NCBI GenBank assembly: GCA_964023205.1
Contig: OZ026840.1
Location: 30,792,199-30,856,198, forward strand
Length of the DNA stretch: 64,000 nt
DNA from: Lutraria lutraria
Lineage: Eukaryota; Mollusca; Bivalvia; Venerida; Mactridae
Direction: 5' to 3'
Position numbers and translations under genes: made by a program. Positions 1 to 12,187 of this stretch are shown piece after piece. The notes under the pieces were generated by a model. That model had not been told where the DNA came from, did no database searches, and worked only from the letters and a program-made list of their open reading frames with translations. Numbering within the stretch: position 1 is the stretch's first letter; each line of letters begins with the position of its first letter.

Positions 1-1189
1 ATCCTTAGTGAAAGCGTCCACAAACAACTAGTTTGACAAAGATTCCTTACTTTATTCCTGCTGATGACAACCGCATATACTGTAACCCCTATATAACGAT
101 CATATCCAAACAAGCCTACTGGGTCATGAGTCATTGGACTGGTACGAGGGCCTTTCAACTTGACTGGGACACAGGAAGACAATGAAACAAATATCCACTT
201 TGGTGTAAGGAACCTAATATGTAGTGTAAGCCTATGGACAGCCGACTCTCAGACAAAACCTCAGGCAGACAGATCCGGACTGTGATTAATGCAATTGAAT
301 ATTGACAAGCATGAAAAATTTGAAAATACATGAACACCTGAATACAAAGGTAAATATATACGGACTTCTTTAGTATGCTGGTTACTTTTGCTTCTACATA
401 CAAATGATGACTCTCAGTGCAACCTACTTTACAATATTCAAATTTTAACACTGTGCAAACTTACTTAATTTTAATTCATTATGCAGAAATCATAAACTTT
501 GTTTCCATTCAATTTCTGCATTATCAGACATATTTTTTTTAGATTTTAGTGCAGGAAGAAAATGTTATGCCAGTGCGCTAAAAGATATCAGTTAAATATA
601 GTCCAAATTAAATTAGGCATGCAGGCCTGATGCAGAAACACCACCTAAAGTGCCCGGTGGCGTTCGACATGTTGTAGCCTTGAGCCTTTAATCAAGTTTT
701 TGCTGGACATAACACAATCATCCTACATGCACCAGTGTTCAGACAAACACAAAAATCAAACAAATGCACCAAGAATCACTATCAGAACTTAGCCATACAC
801 AAAATGAAGTGATTAATAAATTACTTTCCTTGTTTGCAAATTAACTTTGATTACCAGAATAATTATTTATTTGGTTATTCTTTGTTTTTTTTGTTTTTAA
901 TCACATAATGACAAAATTCTCAGTACTACTAAACATAAACTTGATAAGAAGTGGAGTTCGAAATGCTCTACTGCATCCAAACCAATATAAAATGAAAAAT
1001 ATCCTGAAAAGAAACATACATTAAATGCTGGAAGTCTAAACTAAACACATAGATATATGGATGAGAAAATGAGATAGAAATATACTGATCTTTTTAGTGT
1101 GCTGGATATCAAGGGCATCCACATATCACCATCATCCCATTGTATCCACATCAGTTGACCTGGCAAAAGAGAAAACAAAACGGCAGTTA

Positions 1190-1390
1190 GAATGTGATCA
1201 AAAGGGGATTAGTAACGTGATACACCCAGTTCGATTCCCAGTCATGGCAGGTAATTTCTGTACATAAAATTCAAAAATAAAATTTGATTTTACTCAACAC
1301 GTTTTACAAGTCATCTTACTTGAGAAGTGTCAGGTAGTACTGGTTAGAATACAGGCCAGGAAAACTGGTTAGCTGAATCCTACTCTCCAA
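1190..1390 (+). repeat. SINE-like segment inside the satellite monomer
   Basis: Each monomer carries a B-box-like motif (cccagttcgattcccagtc in the first unit) and, about 90 bases downstream, a body segment with gtactggttagaatacagg and ggaaaactggttagctgaat. This body resembles the segment downstream of the tRNA head in the SINE at 36222 (gtactggttaaggcc, ccagggaagctggttagg). I infer an old SINE was captured before the monomer was amplified. No clear A box is seen. Confidence 0.5.
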
Positions 1391-1601
1391 TTCGATTTGT
1401 AGAGGCATCTTTGTCCAGATCCAGAGTATAAGTTAATGTGAAGTCAATATATTCAATCATGCATTATGTAACATGCTCAGCCTATCATCAAGTATGACAC
1501 CATCTGAACTTTCCAAACTTTCCGAATTACTGGTTCCATCTCTCAAACTTCATCCTTAGTGAAAGCGTCCACAAACAACTAGTTTGACAAAGATTCCTTA
1601 C

Positions 1602-1714
1602 TTTATTCCTGCTGATGACAACCGCATATACTGTAACCCCTATATAACGATCATATCCAAACAAGCCTACTGGGTCATGAGTCATTGGACTGGTACGAGG
1701 GCCTTTCAACTTGA
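1602..1714 (-). other. Exon-like open block repeated in each satellite monomer
   Basis: On the - strand a 113-base block follows a pyrimidine-rich acceptor-like stretch ending in cctgtgtcccag and is followed by a good donor-like GTAAGG. One frame is open and reads KLKGPRTSPMTHDPVGLFGY and on to SRNK. The same block occurs at the same offset in every monomer (51-163 in the first). One copy, in the unit starting at 9676, has a base change giving Asn for Asp. I recognise no domain. It could be a tandemly amplified exon, a captured gene fragment, or chance. Confidence 0.3.
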
Positions 1715-4651
1715 CTGGGACACAGGAAGACAATGAAACAAATATCCACTTTGGTGTAAGGAACCTAATATGTAGTGTAAGCCTATGGACAGCTGACTCT
1801 CAGACAAAACCTCAGGCAGACAGATCCGGACTGTGATTAATGCAATTGAATATTGACAAGCATGAAAAATTTGAAAATACATAACACCTGAATACAAAGG
1901 TAAATATATACGGACTGTTTTAGTATGCTGGTTACTTTTGCTTCTACATACAAATGATGACTCTCAGTGCAACCTACTTTACAATATTCAAAGTATAACA
2001 CTGTGCAAACTTACTTAATTTTAATTCATTATGCAGAAATCATAAACTTTGTTTCCATTCAATTTCTGCATTATCAGACATATTTTTTTTAGATTTTAGT
2101 GCAGGAAGAAAATGTTATGCCAGTGCGCTAAAAGATATCAGTTAAATATAGTCCAAATTAAATTAGGCATGCAGGCCTGATGCAGAAACACCACCTAAAG
2201 TGCCCGGTGGCGTTCGACATGTTGTAGCCTTGAGCCTTTAATCAAGTTTTTGCTGGACATAACACAATCATCCTACATGCACCAGTGTTCAGACAAACAC
2301 AAAAATCAAACAAATGCACCAAGAATCACTATCAGAACTTAGCCATACACAAAATGAAGTGATTAATAAATTACTTTCCTTGTTTGCAAATTAACTTTGA
2401 TTACCAGAATAATTATTTATTTGGTTAGTCTTTGTTGTTGTTTTTTTTAATCACATAATGACAAAATTCTCAGTACTACTAAACATAAACTTGATAAGAA
2501 GTGGAGTTCGAAATGCTCTACTGCATCCAAACCAATATAAAATGAAAAATATCCTGAAAAGAAACATACATTAAATGCTGGAAGTCTAAACTAAACACAT
2601 AGATATATGGATGAGAAAATGAGATAGAAATATACTGATCTTTTTAGTGTGCTGGATATCAAGGGCATCCACATATCACCATCATCCCATTGTATCCACA
2701 TCAGTTGACCTGGCAAAAGAGAAAACAGAACGGCAGTTAGAATGTGATCAAAAGGGGATTAGTAACGTGATACACCCAGTTCGATTCCCAGTCATGGCAG
2801 GTAATTTCTGTACATAAAATTCAAAAATAAAATTTGATTTTACTCAACACGTTTTACAAGTCATCTTACTTGAGAAGTGTCAGGTAGTACTGGTTAGAAT
2901 ACAGGCCAGGAAAACTGGTTAGCTGAATCCTACTCTCCAATTCGATTTGTAGAGGCATCTTTGTCCAGATCCAGAGTATAAGTTAATGTGAAGTCAATAT
3001 ATTCAATCATGCATTATGTAACATGCTCAGCCTATCATCAAGTATGACACCATCTGAACTTTCCAAACTTTCCGAATTACTGGTTCCATCTCTCAAACTT
3101 CATCCTTAGTGAAAGCGTCCACAAACAACTAGTTTGACAAAGATTCCTTACTTTATTCCTGCTGATGACAACCGCATATACTGTAACCCCTATATAACGA
3201 TCATATCCAAACAAGCCTACTGGGTCATGAGTCATTGGACTGGTACGAGGGCCTTTCAACTTGACTGGGACACAGGAAGACAATGAAACAAATATCCACT
3301 TTGGTGTAAGGAACCTAATATGTAGTGTAAGCCTATGGACAGCCGACTCTCAGACAAAACCTCAGGCAGACAGATCCGGACTGTGATTAATGCAATTGAA
3401 TATTGACAAGCATGAAAAATTTGAAAATACATAACACCTGAATACAAAGGTAAATATATACGGACTGTTTTAGTATGCTGGTTACTTTTGCTTCTACATA
3501 CAAATGATGACTCTCAGTGCAACCTACTTTACAATATTCAAATTTTAACACTGTGCAAACTTACTTAATTTTAATTCATTATGCAGAAATCATAAACTTT
3601 GTTTCCATTCAATTTCTGCATTATCAGACATATTTTTTTTAGATTTTAGTGCAGGAAGAAAATGTTATGCCAGTGCGCTAAAAGATATCAGTTAAATATA
3701 GTCCAAATTAAATTAGGCATGCAGGCCTGATGCAGAAACACCACCTAAAGTGCCCGGTGGCGTTCGACATGTTGTAGCCTTGAGCCTTTAATCAAGTTTT
3801 TGCTGGACATAACACAATCATCCTACATGCACCAGTGTTCAGACAAACACAAAAATCAAACAAATGCACCAAGAATCACTATCAGAACTTAGCCATACAC
3901 AAAATGAAGTGATTAATAAATTACTTTCCTTGTTTGCAAATTAACTTTGATTACCAGAATAATTATTTATTTGGTTAGTCTTTGTTGTTGTTTTTTTTAA
4001 TCACATAATGACAAAATTCTCAGTACTACTAAACATAAACTTGATAAGAAGTGGAGTTCGAAATGCTCTACTGCATCCAAACCAATATAAAATGAAAAAT
4101 ATCCTGAAAAGAAACATACATTAAATGCTGGAAGTCTAAACTAAACACATAGATATATGGATGAGAAAATGAGATAGAAATATACTGATCTTTTTAGTGT
4201 GCTGGATATCAAGGGCATCCACATATCACCATCATCCCATTGTATCCACATCAGTTGACCTGGCAAAAGAGAAAACAGAACGGCAGTTAGAATGTGATCA
4301 AAAGGGGATTAGTAACGTGATACACCCAGTTCGATTCCCAGTCATGGCAGGTAATTTCTGTACATAAAATTCAAAAATAAAATTTGATTTTACTCAACAC
4401 GTTTTACAAGTCATCTTACTTGAGAAGTGTCAGGTAGTACTGGTTAGAATACAGTCCAGGAAAACTGGTTAGCTGAATCCTACTCTCCAATTCGATTTGT
4501 AGAGGCATCTTTGTCCAGATCCAGAGTATAAGTTAATGTGAAGTCAATATATTCAATCATGCATTATGTAACATGCTCAGCCTATCATCAAGTATGACAC
4601 CATCTGAACTTTCCACACTTTCCGAATTACTGGTTCCATCTCTCAAACTTC

Positions 4652-7600
4652 ATCCTTAGTGAAAGCGTCCACAAACAACTAGTTTGACAAAGATTCCTTA
4701 CTTTATTCCTGCTGATGACAACCGCATATACTGTAACCCCTATATAACGATCATATCCAAACAAGCCTACTGGGTCATGAGTCATTGGACTGGTACGAGG
4801 GCCTTTCAACTTGACTGGGACACAGGAAGACAATGAAACAAATATCCACTTTGGTGTAAGGAACCTAATATGTAGTGTAAGCCTATGGACAGCCGACTCT
4901 CAGACAAAACCTCAGGCAGACAGATCCGGACTGTGATTAATGCAATTGAATATTGACAAGCATGAAAAATTTGAAAATACATGAACACCTGAATACAAAG
5001 GTAAATATATACGGACTGTTTTAGTATGCTGGTTACTTTTGCTTCTACATACAAATGATGACTCTCAGTGCAACCTACTTTACAATATTCAAATTTTAAC
5101 ACTGTGCAAACTTACTTAATTTTAATTCATTATGCAGAAATCATAAACTTTGTTTCCATTCAATTTCTGCATTATCAGACATATTTCTTTTAGATTTTAG
5201 TGCAGGAAGAAAATGTTATGCCAGTGCGCTAAAAGATATCAGTTAAATATAATCCAAATTAAATTAGGCATGCAGGCCTGATGCAGAAACACCACCTAAA
5301 GTGCCCGGTGGCGTTCGACATGTTGTAGCCTTGAGCCTTTAATCAAGTTTTTGCTGGACATAACACAATCATCCTACATGCACCAGTGTTCAGACAAACA
5401 CAAAAATCAAACAAATGCACCAAGAATCACTATCAGAACTTAGCCATACACAAAATGAAGTGATTAATAAATTACTTTCCTTGCTTGCAAATTAACTTTG
5501 ATTACCAGAATAATTATTTATTTGGTTATTCTTTGTTTTTTTTGTTTTTAATCACATAATGACAAAATTCTCAGTACTACTAAACATAAACTTGATAAGA
5601 AGTGGAGTTCGAAATGCTCTACTGCATCCAAACCAATATAAAATGAAAAATATCCTGAAAAGAAACATACATTAAATGCTGGAAGTCTAAACTAAACACA
5701 TAGATATATGGATGAGAAAATGAGATAGAAATATACTGATCTTTTTAGTGTGCTGGATATCAAGGGCATCCACATATCACCATCATCCCATTGTATCCAC
5801 ATCAGTTGACCTGGCAAAAGAGAAAACAGAACGGCAGTTAGAATGTGATCAAAAGGGGATTAGTAACGTGATACACCCAGTTCGATTCCCAGTCATGGCA
5901 GGTAATTTCTGTACATAAAATTCAAAAATAAAATTTGATTTTACTCAACACGTTTTACAAGTCATCTTACTTGAGAAGTGTCAGGTAGTACTGGTTAGAA
6001 TACAGGCCAGGAAAACTGGTTAGCTGAATCCTATCCTCCAATTCGATTTGTAAAGGCATTTTTGTCCAGATCCAGAGTATAAGTTAATGTGAAGTTAATA
6101 TATTCAATCATGCATTATGTAACATGCTCAGCCTATCATCAAGTATGACACCATCTGAACTTTCCAAACTTTCCGAATTACTGGTTCCATCTCTCAAACT
6201 TCATCCTTAGTGAAAGCGTCCACAAACAACTAGTTTGACAAAGATTCCTTACTTTATTCCTGCTGATGACAACCGCATATACTGTAACCCCTATATAACG
6301 ATCATATCCAAACAAGCCTACTGGGTCATGAGTCATTGGACTGGTACGAGGGCCTTTCAACTTGACTGGGACACAGGAAGACAATGAAACAAATATCCAC
6401 TTTGGTGTAAGGAACCTAATATGTAGTGTAAGCCTATGGACAGCTGACTCTCAGACAAAACCTCAGGCAGACAGATCCGGACTGTGATTAATGCAATTGA
6501 ATATTGACAAGCATGAACAATTTGAAAATACATAACACCTGAATACAAAGGTAAATATACTTTACAATAATCAAAGTATAACACTATGCAAACTTACTTA
6601 ATTTTAATTCATTATACAGAAAGAAACATACATTAAATGCTGGAAGTCTAAACTAAACACATAGATATATGGATGAGAAAATGAGATAGAAATATACTGA
6701 TCTTTTTAGTGTGCTGGATATCAAGGGCATCCACATATCACCATCATCCCATTGTATCCACATCAGTTGACCTGGCAAAAGAGAAAACAGAACGGCAGTT
6801 AGAATGTGATCAAAAGGGGATTAGTAACGTGATACACCCAGTTCGATTCCCAGTCATGGCAGGTAATTTCTGTACATAAAATTCAAAAATAAAATTTGAT
6901 TTTACTCAACACGTTTTACAAGTCATCTTACTTGAGAAGTGTCAGGTAGTACTGGTTAGAATACAGGCCAGGAAAACTGGTTAGCTGAATCCTACTCTCC
7001 AATTCGATTTGTAAAGGCATCTTTGTCCAGATCCAGAGTATAAGTTAATGTGAAGTCAATATATTCAATCATGCATTATGTAACATGCTCAGCCTATCAT
7101 CAAGTATGACACCATCTGAACTTTCCACACTTTCCGAATTACTGGTTCCATCTCTCAAACTTCATCCTTAGTGAAAGCGTCCACAAACAACTAGTTTGAC
7201 AAAGATTCCTTACTTTATTCCTGCTGATGACAACCGCATATACTGTAACCCCTATATAACGATCATATCCAAACAAGCCTACTGGGTCATGAGTCATTGG
7301 ACTGGTACGAGGGCCTTTCAACTTGACTGGGACACAGGAAGACAATGAAACAAATATCCACTTTGGTGTAAGGAACCTAATATGTAGTGTAAGCCTATGG
7401 ACAGCCGACTCTCAGACAAAACCTCAGGCAGACAGATCCGGACTGTGATTAATGCAATTGAATATTGACAAGCATGAAAAATTTGAAAATACATGAACAC
7501 CTGAATACAAAGGTAAATATATACGGACTTCTTTAGTATGCTGGTTACTTTTGCTTCTACATACAAATGATGACTCTCAGTGCAACCTACTTTACAATAT

Positions 7601-10600
7601 TCAAATTTTAACACTGTGCAAACTTACTTAATTTTAATTCATTATGCAGAAATCATAAACTTTGTTTCCATTCAATTTCTGCATTATCAGACATATTTTT
7701 TTTAGATTTTAGTGCAGGAAGAAAATGTTATGCCAGTGCGCTAAAAGATATCAGTTAAATATAGTCCAAATTAAATTAGGCATGCAGGCCTGATGCAGAA
7801 ACACCACCTAAAGTGCCCGGTGGCGTTCGACATGTTGTAGCCTTGAGCCTTTAATCAAGTTTTTGCTGGACATAACACAATCATCCTACATGCACCAGTG
7901 TTCAGACAAACACAAAAATCAAACAAATGCACCAAGAATCACTATCAGAACTTAGCCATACACAAAATGAAGTGATTAATAAATTACTTTCCTTGTTTGC
8001 AAATTAACTTTGATTACCAGAATAATTATTTATTTGGTTATTCTTTGTTGTTGTTTTTTTTAATCACATAATGACAAAATTCTCAGTACTACTAAACATA
8101 AACTTGATAAGAAGTGGAGTTCGAAATGCTCTACTGCATCCAAACCAATATAAAATGAAAAATATCCTGAAAAGAAACATACATTAAATGCTGGAAGTCT
8201 AAACTAAACACATAGATATATGGATGAGAAAATGAGATAGAAATATACTGATCTTTTTAGTGTGCTGGATATCAAGGGCATCCACATATCACCATCATCC
8301 CATTGTATCCACATCAGTTGACCTGGCAAAAGAGAAAACAAAACGGCAGTTAGAATGTGATCAAAAGGGGATTAGTAACGTGATACACCCAGTTCGATTC
8401 CCAGTCATGGCAGGTAATTTCTGTACATAAAATTCAAAAATAAAATTTGATTTTACTCAACACGTTTTACAAGTCATCTTACTTGAGAAGTGTCAGGTAG
8501 TACTGGTTAGAATACAGGCCAGGAAAACTGGTTAGCTGAATCCTACTCTCCAATTCGATTTGTAGAGGCATCTTTGTCCAGATCCAGAGTATAAGTTAAT
8601 GTGAAGTCAATATATTCAATCATGCATTATGTAACATGCTCAGCCTATCATCAAGTATGACACCATCTGAACTTTCCACACTTTCCGAATTACTGGTTCC
8701 ATCTCTCAAACTTCATCCTTAGTGAAAGCGTCCACAAACAACTAGTTTGACAAAGATTCCTTACTTTATTCCTGCTGATGACAACCGCATATACTGTAAC
8801 CCCTATATAACGATCATATCCAAACAAGCCTACTGGGTCATGAGTCATTGGACTGGTACGAGGGCCTTTCAACTTGACTGGGACACAGGAAGACAATGAA
8901 ACAAATATCCACTTTGGTGTAAGGAACCTAATATGTAGTGTAAGCCTATGGACAGCTGACTCTCAGACAAAACCTCAGGCAGACAGATCCGGACTGTGAT
9001 TAATGCAATTGAATATTGACAAGCATGAACAATTTGAAAATACATAACACCTGAATACAAAGGTAAATATACTTTACAATAATCAAAGTATAACACTATG
9101 CAAACTTACTTAATTTTAATTCATTATACAGAAAGAAACATACATTAAATGCTGGAAGTCTAAACTAAACACATAGATATATGGATGAGAAAATGAGATA
9201 GAAATATACTGATCTTTTTAGTGTGCTGGATATCAAGGGCATCCACATATCACCATCATCCCATTGTATCCACATCAGTTGACCTGGCAAAAGAGAAAAC
9301 AGAACGGCAGTTAGAATGTGATCAAAAGGGGATTAGTAACGTGATACACCCAGTTCGATTCCCAGTCATGGCAGGTAATTTCTGTACATAAAATTCAAAA
9401 ATAAAATTTGATTTTACTCAACACGTTTTACAAGTCATCTTACTTGAGAAGTGTCAGGTAGTACTGGTTAGAATACAGGCCAGGAAAACTGGTTAGCTGA
9501 ATCCTACTCTCCAATTCGATTTGTAGAGGCATCTTTGTCCAGATCCAGAGTATAAGTTAATGTGAAGTCAATATATTCAATCATGCATTATGTAACATGC
9601 TCAGCCTATCATCAAGTATGACACCATCTGAACTTTCCACACTTTCCGAATTACTGGTTCCATCTCTCAAACTTCATCCTTAGTGAAAGCGTCCACAAAC
9701 AACTAGTTTGACAAAGATTCCTTACTTTATTCCTGCTGATGACAACCGCATATACTGTAACCCCTATATAACGATCATATCCAAACAAGCCTACTGGGTT
9801 ATGAGTCATTGGACTGGTACGAGGGCCTTTCAACTTGACTGGGACACAGGAAGACAATGAAACAAATATCCACTTTGGTGTAAGGAACCTAATATGTAGT
9901 GTAAGCCTATGGACAGCCGACTCTCAGACAAAACCTCAGGCAGACAGATCCGGACTGTGATTAATGCAATTGAATATTGACAAGCATGAAAAATTTGAAA
10001 ATACATGAACACCTGAATACAAAGGTAAATATATACGGACTGTTTTAGTATGCTGGTTACTTTTGCTTCTACATACAAATGATGACTCTCAGTGCAACCT
10101 ACTTTACAATATTCAAATTTTAACACTGTGCAAACATACTTAATTTTAATTCATTATGCAGAAATCATAAACTTTGTTTCCATTCAATTTCTGCATTATC
10201 AGACATATTTTTTTTAGATTTTAGTGCAGGAAGAAAATGTTATGCCAGTGCGCTAAAAGATATCAGTTAAATATAATCCAAATTAAATTAGGCATGCAGG
10301 CCTGATGCAGAAACACCACCTAAAGTGCCCGGTGGCGTTCGACATGTTGTAGTCTTGAGCCTTTAATCAAGTTTTTGCTGGACATAACACAATCATCCTA
10401 CATGCACCAGTGTTCAGACAAACACAAAAATCAAACAAATGCACCAAGAATCACTATCAGAACTTAGCCATACACAAAATGAAGTGATTAATAAATTACT
10501 TTCCTTGTTTGCAAATTAACTTTGATTACCAGAATAATTATTTATTTGGTTATTCTTTGTTGTTGTTTTTTTTAATCACATAATGACAAAATTCTCAGTA

Positions 10601-12187
10601 CTACTAAACATAAACTTGATAAGAAGTGGAGTTCGAAATGCTCTACTGCATCCAAACCAATATAAAATGAAAAATATCCTGAAAAGAAACATACATTAAA
10701 TGCTGGAAGTCTAAACTAAACACATAGATATATGGATGAGAAAATGAGATAGAAATATACTGATCTTTTTAGTGTGCTGGATATCAAGGGCATCCACATA
10801 TCACCATCATCCCATTGTATCCACATCAGTTGACCTGGCAAAAGAGAAAACAAAACGGCAGTTAGAATGTGATCAAAAGGGGATTAGTAACGTGATACAC
10901 CCAGTTCGATTCCCAGTCATGGCAGGTAATTTCTGTACATAAAATTCAAAAATAAAATTTGATTTTACTCAACACGTTTTACAAGTCATCTTACTTGAGA
11001 AGTGTCAGGTAGTACTGGTTAGAATACAGGCCAGGAAAACTGGTTAGCTGAATCCTACTCTCCAATTCGATTTGTAGAGGCATCTTTGTCCAGATCCAGA
11101 GTATAAGTTAATGTGAAGTCAATATATTCAATCATGCATTATGTAACATGCTCAGCCTATCATCAAGTATGACACCATCTGAACTTTCCACACTTTCCGA
11201 ATTACTGGTTCCATCTCTCAAACTTCATCCTTAGTGAAAGCGTCCACAAACAACTAGTTTGACAAAGATTCCTTACTTTATTCCTGCTGATGACAACCGC
11301 ATATACTGTAACCCCTATATAACGATCATATCCAAACAAGCCTACTGGGTCATGAGTCATTGGACTGGTACGAGGGCCTTTCAACTTGACTGGGACACAG
11401 GAAGACAATGAAACAAATATCCACTTTGGTGTAAGGAACCTAATATGTAGTGTAAGCCTATGGACAGCCGACTCTCAGACAAAACCTCAGGCAGACAGAT
11501 CCGGACTGTGATTAATGCAATTGAATATTGACAAGCATGAACAATTTGAAAATACATAACACCTGAATACAAAGGTAAATATACTTTACAATAATCAAAG
11601 TATAACACTATGCAAACTTACTTAATTTTAATTCATTATACAGAAAGAAACATACATTAAATGCTGGAAGTCTAAACTAAACACATAGATATATGGATGA
11701 GAAAATGAGATAGAAATATACTGATCTTTTTAGTGTGCTGGATATCAAGGGCATCCACATATCACCATCATCCCATTGTATCCACATCAGTTGACCTGGC
11801 AAAAGAGAAAACAGAACGGCAGTTAGAATGTGATCAAAAGGGGATTAGTAACGTGATACACCCAGTTCGATTCCCAGTCATGGCAGGTAATTTCTGTACA
11901 TAAAATTCAAAAATAAAATTTGATTTTACTCAACACGTTTTACAAGTCATCTTACTTGAGAAGTGTCAGGTAGTACTGGTTAGAATACAGGCCAGGAAAA
12001 CTGGTTAGCTGAATCCTACTCTCCAATTCGATTTGTAGAGGCATCTTTGTCCAGATCCAGAGTATAAGTTAATGTGAAGTCAATATATTCAATCATGCAT
12101 TATGTAACATGCTCAGCCTATCATCAAGTATGACACCATCTGAACTTTCCACACTTTCCGAATTACTGGTTCCATCTCTCAAACTTC
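4652..12187. repeat. Higher-order long+short dimer, three copies of about 2512 bp
   Basis: Within the satellite, units 4-5, 6-7 and 8-9 form three consecutive long+short pairs (4652-7163, 7164-9675, 9676-12187), each 2512 bp. The dimer rather than the monomer was therefore the unit of recent duplication here. Shared variants, such as gaaaacaaaacgg in units 6 and 8 but gaaaacagaacgg in the short units, fit dimer-level copying. Confidence 0.85.

Noticed and set aside
1090..1160. MIB/HERC2-like exon (peptide QLMWIQWDDGDMW) in the satellite, - strand
   Set aside because: The WDDGD string is suggestive and follows a good acceptor-like tttgccag, but the rest does not fit the domain and no convincing donor follows.
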